Assembly: GCA_030680075.1 (NCBI GenBank)
Contig: JAUXWR010000365.1
Span: 1 to 64,000, forward strand
From: Legionella sp.
Lineage (GTDB): Bacteria > Pseudomonadota > Gammaproteobacteria > Legionellales > Legionellaceae
Reading direction: 5' to 3'
DNA length: 64,000 nt
Position numbers and translations under genes: made by a program. Positions within the stretch are counted from its first letter, which is position 1. Every line of letters starts with the position of its first letter. The notes under the pieces were generated by a model. It was not told the origin of the DNA, did not search any database, and worked only from the letters and a program-made list of their open reading frames with translations. Below are positions 44,764 to 53,723 of the stretch, one piece after another.

Positions 44764-46842
44764 ATGAATAAAGTCATTAAAAATTTAACCTGTGTATCTG
44801 CAGCATCTCTTTTTTGTTTCCCGACAGTGGTTCTTGGGGCGCAAGGAGTTAAATTACCGCCTCGTTTATTCGCATGGGGCAATGCTGGCAATCGATTTTT
44901 TGGCGAGGGGGACGCGATGATCCCTTTTGGGGGAAATCGTAACCAGAGTTTCTTTTTTGATATTACCGGAAAGTACGGAAATGATGACGCAAGTCTTCTG
45001 AGTGCCGGAGTAGGTAATCGTACTATTATTCGTGACAAGGCCATTTTAGGCGCTTATTTATTTAATGATTATAATAAAACATCCCATTCTAATAACTTTA
45101 ACGTCATAAATCCTGGTATTGAGGCGATGACCAATGAATGGGATGCGCATCTTAATGGCTATTTCCCGGTTGGAAAAAGAAGTAAAACCATGGTCGACTA
45201 TACGGGCTCACAGGCGGGCATTAGCAATAGCGTATTTTTTGCCGGCCATAGCCAATACGACCGGCTATTTGATTTAGTAGAAGATGTCGGGACTGGAACT
45301 GATTTAGAGGTAGGAAGGACCATTTTCTCATTAAATCGCGCCCGTGTTTTTGCAGGCGGGTACTATTTTTCGCCTAAATACAGTTCTACTATAAAAGGCG
45401 TTGGCGGGGGTATTGAGATGCCCCTGAAATATCGCGGCATGCAGGTTGGCGTTCGCGATACTTACGATAATATTAACCATAATACGATTGCGTTAACGCT
45501 TCGTTTAGCTTTTGGTGGACTTGAACAAACCCAAACACCTGATATTCATGAGCGTATGCTTGATTTAATCCCACGCCATTTGGGAAGCTTGCGTTCAGGT
45601 GATGGTATCCCCAGTGAAGTAAGTGCTATTAATAAAGGCAGAACAATCCTTATTCAGGATAATATCTGGTTTTTTAATGCAGACGGCGCACCATCTTTGG
45701 TAGAAGGATTCCAAAGTTGTACGTTTGAAAATCCTTGTATAGGGCTTGCACAAACACAAATTGATACCATCAATACATTATCTCCTAACGCCAATTTTTA
45801 TTTTAGTCCGGGTACTTATAATAACCCTGCTGTCGGAACCGGGTTCAGTTTCTATAATGGCCAAAACATCTCAGGTCGCACGAGTAATTTTATGCAACTG
45901 GCCAGCGGTAGTAACCGCCCGCTTTTGAATGATTCATTGTCATTAAACGGTAACAACACTGTTAATAATATCCGCGTCTTTGGGAATTCTATACTAAACG
46001 TTGATACTGGGGGAATGTTACAGCCATTTACTACAGGTGTTTTAGTGACGACGACAGCTACCGGGGTAGTAAACATTAATAATACGGATATTGTTTCAGA
46101 GGGTACAATCACCAATGCTATTGCAGCGGTGAATAATTCACCCACCGCTACTCTCAATATTAACAATTCAACATTGGCCAGTAGCATTCTAAATATACCA
46201 GGGGCTATAACCATTGGCGCGGCTAATGTCAGTAGTGGCACTCTCAATATTAATGGAACATCCATTACAGTGACGGAATCAGACCTTGTAAACAATTTTG
46301 ATATCGCATTTGGTGTAGTAAACAATGAAAATGGAGTTATCAATATAGCTGACTCAAGTATAGCAGTCAGTTCTACTAATGCAGGGTTAACGGCTGGCGT
46401 ATTAAATAACTCTACTGTTGGTATAGGGGTTGTTAATATTGCGCGCACAACCATCACGGTCCTAGCGGATAACAGCAATTTAGCGGCGGCGGTATTTAAT
46501 CAGGCGAACAATGTTGGTGGTATAGGGGGCATTGTTAATATCGATCAATCCTCTCTTTCCATGACGTCGAATAATAACCTCGGCGGTTTGGCAGCAGCTG
46601 TTTTTAATACGGCTGACAGCACTGTAAATATAACGAATTCTGATCTTACCGGGAACGGTAACGATGGAATTATTGCGGGTATCTTTAATGGTGATCCGTT
46701 GTCTACGGTCAATATTCAGAATAACACAATAGCAGTTAATTTATCAGGAACCGCGATAGGGGCACCCATTATAAATGGAGGTACATTGAATGATAACGGT
46801 GGTAATCAATGCTTCCAGGATGGGATGCCCGTAGCTTGTTGA
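44764..46842 (+). CDS. Inverse-autotransporter-like barrel with beta-helix passenger
   Basis: The approximately 690-residue protein has a signal peptide. A domain of about 260 residues follows with FFFDITGKYGNDDASLLSAGVGNR, AYLFNDYN and DAHLNGYFPVG, resembling the intimin/invasin inverse-autotransporter barrel, here used at the N terminus as in that family. From about residue 380 onward the chain is a degenerate repeat of the form VNI-N-(T/S)-x-I plus an Ala/Asn-rich turn, repeated about ten times, consistent with a right-handed parallel beta-helix displayed outside the cell. The C terminus has two Cys. ATG 44764 starts the leader; ATG 44749 and an earlier start are possible. No bacterial Ig domains are seen. 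A surface adhesin role is inferred. Confidence 0.68.
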   Translation: MNKVIKNLTCVSAASLFCFPTVVLGAQGVKLPPRLFAWGNAGNRFFGEGDAMIPFGGNRNQSFFFDITGKYGNDDASLLSAGVGNRTIIRDKAILGAYLFNDYNKTSHSNNFNVINPGIEAMTNEWDAHLNGYFPVGKRSKTMVDYTGSQAGISNSVFFAGHSQYDRLFDLVEDVGTGTDLEVGRTIFSLNRARVFAGGYYFSPKYSSTIKGVGGGIEMPLKYRGMQVGVRDTYDNINHNTIALTLRLAFGGLEQTQTPDIHERMLDLIPRHLGSLRSGDGIPSEVSAINKGRTILIQDNIWFFNADGAPSLVEGFQSCTFENPCIGLAQTQIDTINTLSPNANFYFSPGTYNNPAVGTGFSFYNGQNISGRTSNFMQLASGSNRPLLNDSLSLNGNNTVNNIRVFGNSILNVDTGGMLQPFTTGVLVTTTATGVVNINNTDIVSEGTITNAIAAVNNSPTATLNINNSTLASSILNIPGAITIGAANVSSGTLNINGTSITVTESDLVNNFDIAFGVVNNENGVINIADSSIAVSSTNAGLTAGVLNNSTVGIGVVNIARTTITVLADNSNLAAAVFNQANNVGGIGGIVNIDQSSLSMTSNNNLGGLAAAVFNTADSTVNITNSDLTGNGNDGIIAGIFNGDPLSTVNIQNNTIAVNLSGTAIGAPIINGGTLNDNGGNQCFQDGMPVAC

Positions 46843-47211
46843 TTAGATAATGTTGTAAGTAACCAAACTATTAACCGTACCATTAGGTGGCACTGTAACA
46901 AACGATGAACTTGCTACATAAAAATCAGTGCCATCTGAAACGGGTAATGGGAATATCTTATAATTGCCAGAAGGTATGTTTAAATTCCAGGTGTCACCCC
47001 AGTTGACATCTCTGTGATAGACAGTAATAAAGCCTTGCATCACGAGGATTTTGGGAGCAGGTAATCCGCCAGCAGGAGCGGCGTCAACCGTAATGGAGAG
47101 TGTGCCATTTACAAACATGCCTGGAACGTTCGCCGGTGACTGATTTATCCCTGCTGCAGCCAGCGTGTTAAACAGTAGTGAAAAACAAATTGATACTATA
47201 ATTCTTATCAT
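46843..47211 (-). CDS. Small secreted protein of unknown function
   Basis: The 122-residue product has a signal peptide (to about NTLAAA). A predicted all-beta domain follows (SITVDAAPAGG, DTWNLNIPSGNYKIFPLPV) with no Cys. It resembles a small Ig-like or carbohydrate-binding-type sandwich, but I cannot name the family. Its stop codon directly abuts the stop of the convergent beta-helix gene with no spacer. Export and tail-to-tail pairing with the surface-protein gene suggest an envelope role, which remains an inference. Confidence 0.6.
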   Translation of the reverse strand: MIRIIVSICFSLLFNTLAAAGINQSPANVPGMFVNGTLSITVDAAPAGGLPAPKILVMQGFITVYHRDVNWGDTWNLNIPSGNYKIFPLPVSDGTDFYVASSSFVTVPPNGTVNSLVTYNII

Positions 47212-47441
47212 GATACTTCTATCCTTATTAGTATATTAAATTTAATATGTCCTTGGAACTGGACACAACTTTCGGAGTATTTTAACTTCAAATAGACCAA
47301 TTTACATCCAAGTCTTCAGTGAAGTTGATATGATTGTATTGTATTTTAATATTTTTAAATACTCGAATTTTGCAGAATTGTTATTTTGGTACCCTGATTT
47401 TCTCAAAAGTCAGTTATGGCAACATGAAACAGCCTGGCTTT

Positions 47442-48248
47442 TTAAAGATGGATATTTAAGGCCGCAACTGAAATTTCTATCGCGATGAGAACTATAATGA
47501 TTATTTCCAAATTGTGAGCATGGCGATTTTCGAGATAACCGTTAAACATATCAAATATTTCATTAAGCGTGTCAAGACGGTGGTTAATTGCGTTTACCCG
47601 GCGCTGAATATGCAAGTAACGCTCAAGCATTATAAAATACTCTTCTAATGTTGGGTGCTGCCAAAAATATTTAGGATGATAAAGAAAATTACTGATTAAG
47701 TTCATTTCACTTTTTGCATTTAAAATTTCTCCAATCACCTGACGAATCTGATTGCGGGTAATCGGCATTTTGCCTTTATGAGAGAGACGTTGAATTAAAG
47801 GTGTATATTTTTCGATTAACGCTTCAATGATGGTTTCGAAATATTGCAGTTTAACGGATTGCGAAAAACCATACGAGAGACTGAGCTTTAGTTCATCAGT
47901 GTCTTCATCCATCGTTATGCGGTCAACATCATAAAAATCATGTGGTTCAATGGCTGTTTTTTCACCAAGTTGATAGCTGAATTCATCACGTACCAGGAAA
48001 GATATGGGTTTATCGGCAAAAAGTTTAATGGTTTCAAGATGGCCTGTGATTTGATGACGTTTAACGCCCCAGGTAACAACCGTACCGTTTTTAAAAATAA
48101 AAAGCATGTGCTTGTTGTTTTCACAAGAAGTGAGTTTTATTACGTCACGCGACTTCACGGCAACATACCCATGCATAGTGGCTTTAAAATAGGTATCTAA
48201 ACGTGTCAAATCAATAGTATTGGCGATGCAGTAACTTAAGCATTCCAT
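47442..48248 (-). CDS. RMD1/DUF155-family membrane protein
   Basis: The 268-residue protein matches the family containing yeast Rmd1/Rmd8 and human RMND1. It has MLFIFKNGTVVTWGV, LSLSYGFSQSVKLQYFE, HPTLEEYFIMLERYLHIQRRVNAINHRLDTLNE and a C-terminal transmembrane helix (LEIIIIVLIAIEISVAAL). The domain is cytosolic and tail-anchored. In bacteria its role is not established; the mitochondrial member supports translation. ATG 48248 begins the conserved region, with AAGG at a rather long distance upstream; an earlier in-frame start at 48296 is less likely. Confidence 0.82.
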   Translation of the reverse strand: MECLSYCIANTIDLTRLDTYFKATMHGYVAVKSRDVIKLTSCENNKHMLFIFKNGTVVTWGVKRHQITGHLETIKLFADKPISFLVRDEFSYQLGEKTAIEPHDFYDVDRITMDEDTDELKLSLSYGFSQSVKLQYFETIIEALIEKYTPLIQRLSHKGKMPITRNQIRQVIGEILNAKSEMNLISNFLYHPKYFWQHPTLEEYFIMLERYLHIQRRVNAINHRLDTLNEIFDMFNGYLENRHAHNLEIIIIVLIAIEISVAALNIHL

Positions 48249-48372
48249 GATTAAAATAACCTTAGGAAAAGAACATGACTCATGGCATGTTGGCAAACTC
48301 TAATGTCATGAGTCGCTAACTCAATGATTATAGCTTAATTCCCGATGAATTTCACGTTTTCTTATATCTCGT

Positions 48373-48636
48373 TTATTCAGTGGTCTCTTTTTCAGAAAAC
48401 GCTTTTTTTCTATCGGTAGCCCCACCTAACCACTGAGGACAAACTTCAAGAACCTCGGCAATCTTATATAACTGATCACTGGACGGCAAAACATGGCCAA
48501 ATATCATGGCATTGGCCAAATGGCGGGTTACGCCGAATACTTTCGCAACGGCTTTTGTTTTTTCGGTTAATTCTTCAGGAAATCCCAAAAGAGATAGCTC
48601 ACGATTAAATCGTTGAGAGAATACCTTGCTGTTCAT
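48373..48636 (-). CDS. Small HTH (lambda-repressor-like) regulator
   Basis: The 87-residue protein is one helix-turn-helix domain: TEKTKAVAKVFGVTRHLANAMIFGHVLPSSDQLYKIAEVLEV, with the C-terminal WLGG common after XRE-type domains. ATG 48636 is preferred over 48648 because GGAGCG lies six bases upstream. No toxin or phage gene is next to it, so a solitary regulator is more likely than an antitoxin or repressor. The target is unknown; its own promoter region (48649-48921) is A/T-rich and could be autoregulated. Confidence 0.75.
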   Translation of the reverse strand: MNSKVFSQRFNRELSLLGFPEELTEKTKAVAKVFGVTRHLANAMIFGHVLPSSDQLYKIAEVLEVCPQWLGGATDRKKAFSEKETTE

Positions 48637-48875
48637 TTTTCGCTCCATGAAATAATAATCGAATTAGCGAACAAAAATACGCTATCCATTTACCCGTCAA
48701 TCCTTGATACAGGTATGTCTGTTATAACTTATTTTTTTTCACACGCAAAGTATTTTATTAATTTTAAAAACAATTAGTTAGCTTAATGGCAGGAAATAGA
48801 AAAAAAAAGTGGATTTTGGGAAAGGTGGCACTTCAGAGAAATGATATGCATTGCTAATAATTTAAACTTTGGGAA

Positions 48876-48902
48876 CCCGGATTAGCATCAATGTAATCCG
48901 GG
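48876..48902. repeat. REP-like palindrome
   Basis: CCCGGATTA at 48876 pairs with TAATCCGGG ending at 48902. It is a member of the REP-like family at 25277, 41898 and 54867, but the central bases differ. It lies 20 bases beyond the gcvPB stop and could aid 3'-end formation of the glycine cleavage transcript. Confidence 0.7.
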
Positions 48903-48921
48903 GTGAGTTGAGCTTTAGGGC

Positions 48922-50391
48922 TCAATCCGTTTCTCTACTCTCATCATGCTTAAAATAATTTAAATTAAGCTCTCTTGCCGCTTTTACATCATCAAGTCGT
49001 TTAACGGGTAATGTATGTGGAGCTTCTCGCACATATTCAGGATTGGTTTGAGCTTCCTCGCGAATGGCGTGCATGGCACTGATGAAGGCGTCCAGCTCTT
49101 CTTTGCATTCGGTTTCCGTGGGCTCTATCAACAAACATTCTGGAACCAATAAGGGGAAATACGTCGTGGGTGCATGAAACCCATAGTCCAATAGACGTTT
49201 GGCAAGATCCATTGCACTGACACCATAGAGCTTTTTCTCTGAATTAAGCGTAATGGTGAATTCGTGACTTGCCCGACGCTCAGGATAGGCGGGTGTGAAG
49301 CCTGCCTTGGTGAGGACTTTTAATAAATAATTGGCATTAAGTGTGGCAAATTCTGAAACCCGCAAAAGCCCCTCGTGGCCTAATACCCGAATATAAAAAT
49401 AAGCGCGTAACAAGATGCCTGCATTGCCCATAAAGCATGACAGTCGGCCAATACTATGTGGAAAATCATGATGAGTGGCCCAGCGATAGCCCTCTTCATC
49501 TTTCATCACAACAGGAGTGGGTATGTAGGGTAACAAACGCTTCCCGACAGCGACAGGACCTGCGCCCGGGCCGCCTCCTCCATGCGGTGTTGCAAATGTT
49601 TTATGCAAATTCAAATGCATCACGTCAAAACCCATATCTCCAGGTCTTACTCGACCGAGAATGGCATTCAGGTTCGCACCATCATAATAAAGTAAACCGC
49701 CCGCTTGATGTACGATGGCCGCAATTTCTGTAATTTGGCGCATAAATAAACCAATAGTGGAGGGATTGGTTAACATAATGCCGGCCGTTTTTGGCCCCAC
49801 TTTACGCCGGAGTTCATCCAGGTCGATATCACCATCTTTAGCGGTTGGAATTTCAACGACTTTAAAGCCGCATATTACGGCTGAGGCAGGATTAGTGCCG
49901 TGGGCAGCGTCAGGTATCAGCATTTCGCAGCGCTCGGTATCACCTCGCGATTGATGATATGCCTTAATCATGGCAACCCCTGCAAATTCGCCTTGCGAGC
50001 CTGCCATCGGCGTTAACGAAACACCTGCCATACCGGTAATTTCAGCCAGATAGGATTGTAGTTCATAAAGTGCTTGCAAAAATCCCTGACTGCTTTCTGC
50101 GGGCGCTAAAGGGTGGCGGTTTAAAAATCCAGAAAGAGAGGCCGCTTTATGAACACCACGAGGGTTGTATTTCATGGTGCAAGAGCCTAACGGATAAAAA
50201 TTAGTATCGATAGCGAAATTTTTTTGTGACAGACGAGTATAATGCCGTACAACTTGCAATTCAGAGCAAGTCGGCAGGCGTGGTGGTGTTTGCCGCAGCA
50301 ATTGGGTCGGAATAGCTGATTTTAAGTCAATGGCTTTCGGAGCCTGGGCCATGGCCTGACGATTTGGTTTTGCGCGCTCGAATATCAGCAT
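48922..50391 (-). CDS. gcvPB: Glycine dehydrogenase (decarboxylating) subunit 2, P-protein C-terminal half
   Basis: The 489-residue PLP-binding half of split P-protein. The Schiff-base Lys lies in [21 protein letters not shown] (read around position 49600), and [13 protein letters not shown] is the conserved N-terminal active-site block. Together with GcvPA it decarboxylates glycine and passes the aminomethyl group to lipoylated GcvH. It is the last gene of the operon and overlaps the yciI-like gene by seven bases. Confidence 0.95.
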   Translation of the reverse strand: MLIFERAKPNRQAMAQAPKAIDLKSAIPTQLLRQTPPRLPTCSELQVVRHYTRLSQKNFAIDTNFYPLGSCTMKYNPRGVHKAASLSGFLNRHPLAPAESSQGFLQALYELQSYLAEITGMAGVSLTPMAGSQGEFAGVAMIKAYHQSRGDTERCEMLIPDAAHGTNPASAVICGFKVVEIPTAKDGDIDLDELRRKVGPKTAGIMLTNPSTIGLFMRQITEIAAIVHQAGGLLYYDGANLNAILGRVRPGDMGFDVMHLNLHKTFATPHGGGGPGAGPVAVGKRLLPYIPTPVVMKDEEGYRWATHHDFPHSIGRLSCFMGNAGILLRAYFYIRVLGHEGLLRVSEFATLNANYLLKVLTKAGFTPAYPERRASHEFTITLNSEKKLYGVSAMDLAKRLLDYGFHAPTTYFPLLVPECLLIEPTETECKEELDAFISAMHAIREEAQTNPEYVREAPHTLPVKRLDDVKAARELNLNYFKHDESRETD

Positions 50392-50693
50392 AATTTGCCC
50401 TCCGTTTTTTGAATAACTTCCTTAAGCTCCGCACAATGCATGACCGGTGTGAATTCAACGAATTGGTAGTCTGCAATTTCGGCCAAATAATAGGGGTCTT
50501 TTTTGAAAATGGCTTCCAACTGCGATTTATCATTGGTGGCTGCAATGATAATACCCCCTGTGCGTGGTTTCATTGGGCCTGAGGCTATCAATAAACCCTG
50601 TCGATAATAATAATCCAGAAATTCACGGTGCGCTTGCAAGTATTTATCAACTTCATGGATTGGCGTTTTATAGCTTAATTGAATGATAAACAT
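50385..50693 (-). CDS. YciI-family protein within the glycine cleavage operon
   Basis: The 102-residue protein has the YciI ferredoxin-like fold motifs: [21 protein letters not shown] with the conserved His and Asp, [12 protein letters not shown] and [19 protein letters not shown]. YciI proteins are small, of mostly unknown function, sometimes enzymes acting on small metabolites. Its start overlaps the gcvPA stop by one base and its end overlaps gcvPB by seven, so it is tightly embedded and probably made stoichiometrically with the P-protein halves. A role in glycine metabolism or protection of an intermediate is only an inference. Confidence 0.85.
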   Translation of the reverse strand: MFIIQLSYKTPIHEVDKYLQAHREFLDYYYRQGLLIASGPMKPRTGGIIIAATNDKSQLEAIFKKDPYYLAEIADYQFVEFTPVMHCAELKEVIQKTEGKLC

Positions 50694-52063
50694 CAGTTGC
50701 CTCGTTTTGTCATAATTTGTTTTAAGGTTTGGATATAATGGTTAATCTCCTGCTCCGTGCGCATCTCTGTTGCACAAACCAGTAATGTATTGGCTAGCTC
50801 CGGGTAATGTGGGTGAACGGCATAACCCCCATCAATACCTGCGGCTTTTAACGCGTTTAACACGTCCTCCACAGGGCGATTAAGGCGCAGTAAGGTTTCA
50901 TGGAAAACGGGGGCGGCAAAGGCTCGGCTCACTCCTGGAATTTGAGTTAATGCATCGACCAATGTCAGTGTGTTGTGATGACAATGTTCAGCCACCCGTT
51001 TTATTCCTTCAGGCCCCAAAAGACTCATATGAATGGTGGCCGCTGTAACCAGCAAGCCTTGGTTGGTGCAGATATTGGAAGTAGCCTTGCCGCGACGAAT
51101 ATGTTGCTCACGTGCTTGCAGCGTTAGGGTGAAGCCGGGTTTGCCGTCTTTATCAAGTGTACGCCCGATAAGCCGCCCTGGCATTTGCCGTATATAGTCC
51201 ATGCGCGTACTAAAAAACCCGAAATAGGGTCCACCTGACGCTATTGGGGAGCCCAGTGGCTGGCCTTCACCGCAAACAATATCCACCCCATGAGTACCCC
51301 ATTCACCGGGTGGTTTCAGGAGTGCTAGTGAGATGGGGTTAACACACGCGATTCGTATGATTTTATTAGCATAGGCCCAATCAGATAACGCATCCACCTG
51401 CTCGAGGCAGCCAAAAAAATTAGGTTGTACCATAACAAGCGCTGTAATATCCTCCGCTGCATATTTTTCCACCGCACCCAGGTCGGTTATTCCCTCCCCG
51501 GCGTTAAAAGGCAGGGTAATGATCTCAATATGCTGATTGCGCGCAATGGTTTCGACGGTTTCCCGATAAAAAGGGTGTAGCGTGCCTGCGACCAGGACGC
51601 GGTTGGTTTTACTGTGTTTGTTAATGCGAACGGCCATTAATACGGCTTCAGCAAGCGCTGTTGCGCCATCATATAAAGATGAATTGGCGACATCCATGCC
51701 CGTTAGCTCGGCAATCATGGTCTGAAATTCGTAAAGCAATTGCAGCGTGCCTTGGCTCGCTTCAGCCTGGTAAGGCGTATAAGCGGTAAGAAATTCCCCA
51801 CGTGAAGTAATATCCCAAACGGCGGCAGGAATATGATGATCATAACTGCCAGCGCCAATAAAACAGGCATCATTTTGATTGGTTCGAGCCAATTGCTCTG
51901 CGTGCTGGAGCATCGCCATTTCACTCAAGCCTGCGGGAATATTTTTAAATCCGCTATAGCGCAAGGGCTCGGGGATTTCATCAAACAAGTCATTGGTATT
52001 AGTGGCACCAATGCTATCTAGCATAGCCTGGATGTCGGTATCAGTATGGGGAATATAAGGCAT
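50693..52063 (-). CDS. gcvPA: Glycine dehydrogenase (decarboxylating) subunit 1, P-protein N-terminal half
   Basis: The 456-residue partner subunit of split P-protein lacks the PLP Lys but keeps the fold. Recognisable blocks are GAGSYDHHIPAAVWDI, AYTPYQAEASQGTLQLLYEFQ, DGATALAEA and CGEGQPLGSPIASGGPYFGF. It forms the alpha2beta2 P-protein with GcvPB. It starts three bases after gcvH ends, with the order gcvT, gcvH, gcvPA, yciI, gcvPB. Confidence 0.95.
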   Translation of the reverse strand: MPYIPHTDTDIQAMLDSIGATNTNDLFDEIPEPLRYSGFKNIPAGLSEMAMLQHAEQLARTNQNDACFIGAGSYDHHIPAAVWDITSRGEFLTAYTPYQAEASQGTLQLLYEFQTMIAELTGMDVANSSLYDGATALAEAVLMAVRINKHSKTNRVLVAGTLHPFYRETVETIARNQHIEIITLPFNAGEGITDLGAVEKYAAEDITALVMVQPNFFGCLEQVDALSDWAYANKIIRIACVNPISLALLKPPGEWGTHGVDIVCGEGQPLGSPIASGGPYFGFFSTRMDYIRQMPGRLIGRTLDKDGKPGFTLTLQAREQHIRRGKATSNICTNQGLLVTAATIHMSLLGPEGIKRVAEHCHHNTLTLVDALTQIPGVSRAFAAPVFHETLLRLNRPVEDVLNALKAAGIDGGYAVHPHYPELANTLLVCATEMRTEQEINHYIQTLKQIMTKRGN

Positions 52064-52065
52064 GG

Positions 52066-52440
52066 TTAGTGGTCCTTAATCTCGTTTTCATATTGTTCAA
52101 CAGTCAATAAGGTATTAATTTCGGCAGGATTGCTTGCCCGAATTTTAACCAGCCAGCCTGCGCCATAAGGGTCGGTATTCACCAAAGCCGGATTTTCAGA
52201 AACGGCCTGATTAACGGCTACAACTACTCCGCTTATTGGTGCATAAAAATCTGATGCTGCCTTCACAGATTCCACTACGCCTAATTCATCCCCGCTGTTT
52301 ACTTCATCCCCTTCTAAAGGGAGCTCGACAAATACCATATCGCCGAGAAGTTGTTGGGCATGCTCGGTAATTCCCACAACTACTTCGTCGTTACCTTCTT
52401 GCAACCATTCGTGGGTATGCGTAAATTTTAAATCTGCCAT
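52066..52440 (-). CDS. gcvH: Glycine cleavage system H protein
   Basis: The 124-residue lipoyl carrier has the typical [15 protein letters not shown] motif, in which the Lys is lipoylated, and begins [11 protein letters not shown]. It shuttles the aminomethyl group between P, T and L proteins. L protein (lipoamide dehydrogenase) is not encoded here and is presumably shared with other complexes. AGGAG precedes the ATG. Confidence 0.96.
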   Translation of the reverse strand: MADLKFTHTHEWLQEGNDEVVVGITEHAQQLLGDMVFVELPLEGDEVNSGDELGVVESVKAASDFYAPISGVVVAVNQAVSENPALVNTDPYGAGWLVKIRASNPAEINTLLTVEQYENEIKDH

Positions 52441-52463
52441 GGCTTTCTCCTCTGTTAAAATGC

Positions 52464-53546
52464 TTACACTTCTTGTCCATTTTTGATAAATCGCGGTTTT
52501 CCAACCAGAGCCGGCAGGAGCTTGCCGCGAATATCAACCATAACCTGCTCACCGGTCTTCATCGGGACGCGTGCCAGGGCTATTGATTTTGCCAGGGTCG
52601 GGGAGTAAGTGCCGCTGGTTATGATGCCATCGGGCGCACCCGGAACAACAACGCGTTGACCTGTACGCATGATGCCTTTGTCTTCTAAAATCAAACCCAC
52701 CATTTTGCGTTGAATACCCTGCTGTTTTTGGTAAATTAAAGCCCCCATACCAATAAAGTCGCGGTCTTCGGGACTCAATTTAACTGTCCAGCTAAGGCCT
52801 GATTCGAGTGGCGTGGTGGACTCATCCATATCTTGCCCGAAGAGCAGCATGCCCGCCTCAAGTCGCAAAGTATCACGAGCGGCAAGACCACAGGGTTTAA
52901 CTCCTGCGTCGAGTAAAGCTCTCCACAAGGTGGCAATTTCATTGGCGGGAACGATAATTTCCAGTCCATCTTCACCTGTATAGCCTGTGCGTGCAAAAAA
53001 CCAGTTATCAACATCCACGCTTTCAAACTGGGTTAATGTTGAAACGGCATCAATTTGGGCAGGATTAAGAACACTCAAGATTCTGGCGAATGCTTCAGGG
53101 CCTTGAACGGCCAGCATGGCAAGCTCTTTTCGCTCTTGAAGACCGATGGAGAAACCTTTGCTTTTACTTTGAATCCAGGACATTACGCGGTTGCGAGTGG
53201 CAGAATTTAATATAACGCGGTAATTGTCAGGAGCACGCTGATAAACAATAAGATCGTCAATAATGCCGCCATGTTCATTGCACATGCAACTGTATAAAGC
53301 GCGCCCGCTATGCTTCAGTTGATCAACATCATTGGTAAGAAGTTTGCGTAAAAACTGCCGCCCGCCAGCGCCAAGAATATCAACAATTGTCATGTGAGAA
53401 ACGTCAAACATGCCAGCATGGTTGCGGACTGCGTGGTGTTCTTCGATTTGGGAGCCATAATGCAGTGGCATATCCCAGTCATGGAAATTGACCATTCTGG
53501 CACTACTTGCCAAATGCTGGGTATGAAGTGGTGTTTTTGCAATCAT
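52464..53546 (-). CDS. gcvT: Aminomethyltransferase, T protein
   Basis: The 360-residue enzyme transfers the methylene group from GcvH to tetrahydrofolate. [25 protein letters not shown] is the T-protein N terminus, and [18 protein letters not shown] and [13 protein letters not shown] (folate and catalytic Asp block) are present. It is the first gene of the operon, with a sigma-70-like promoter 35 bases upstream. I searched the 177-bp leader region for a glycine riboswitch and saw none. Confidence 0.95.
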   Translation of the reverse strand: MIAKTPLHTQHLASSARMVNFHDWDMPLHYGSQIEEHHAVRNHAGMFDVSHMTIVDILGAGGRQFLRKLLTNDVDQLKHSGRALYSCMCNEHGGIIDDLIVYQRAPDNYRVILNSATRNRVMSWIQSKSKGFSIGLQERKELAMLAVQGPEAFARILSVLNPAQIDAVSTLTQFESVDVDNWFFARTGYTGEDGLEIIVPANEIATLWRALLDAGVKPCGLAARDTLRLEAGMLLFGQDMDESTTPLESGLSWTVKLSPEDRDFIGMGALIYQKQQGIQRKMVGLILEDKGIMRTGQRVVVPGAPDGIITSGTYSPTLAKSIALARVPMKTGEQVMVDIRGKLLPALVGKPRFIKNGQEV

Positions 53547-53580
53547 TTGCGATTTTCCTTAATTCACGCCTGTGCCGCTG

Positions 53581-53608
53581 ATTATACGCCGATAAGACTT
53601 TGCGACAA
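53581..53608 (-). promoter_or_regulatory. Probable sigma-70 promoter of the glycine cleavage operon
   Basis: On the minus strand TTGTCG (53608-53603) and TATAAT (53586-53581) are separated by 16 bases. The -10 ends 35 bases before the gcvT ATG, which has AAGGA as ribosome site. The leader is too short for a glycine riboswitch. Confidence 0.65.
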
Positions 53609-53723
53609 GCCACTTTTGACCTTGAAAGTGAGCTTTATTTATTACGACGCTAACAATTTGTTGCAGGATAAGTAATTGCATGCCAACCTATTTGCCAAGG
53701 AAATAAAAGTCTAGGAATGCAAC

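Noticed and set aside
45852..46478. Long antisense open frame (208 codons) inside the beta-helix gene
   Set aside because: It is a by-product of the repetitive Asn/Thr/Ile-rich coding sequence; it has no ribosome site or recognisable domain.
48373..48636. Antitoxin of a toxin-antitoxin pair
   Set aside because: No small toxin-like gene is adjacent on either side; the HTH protein stands alone.
53547..53723. Glycine riboswitch upstream of the glycine cleavage operon
   Set aside because: The leader between the likely promoter and gcvT is about 30 bases and no aptamer-like conserved segments were seen.
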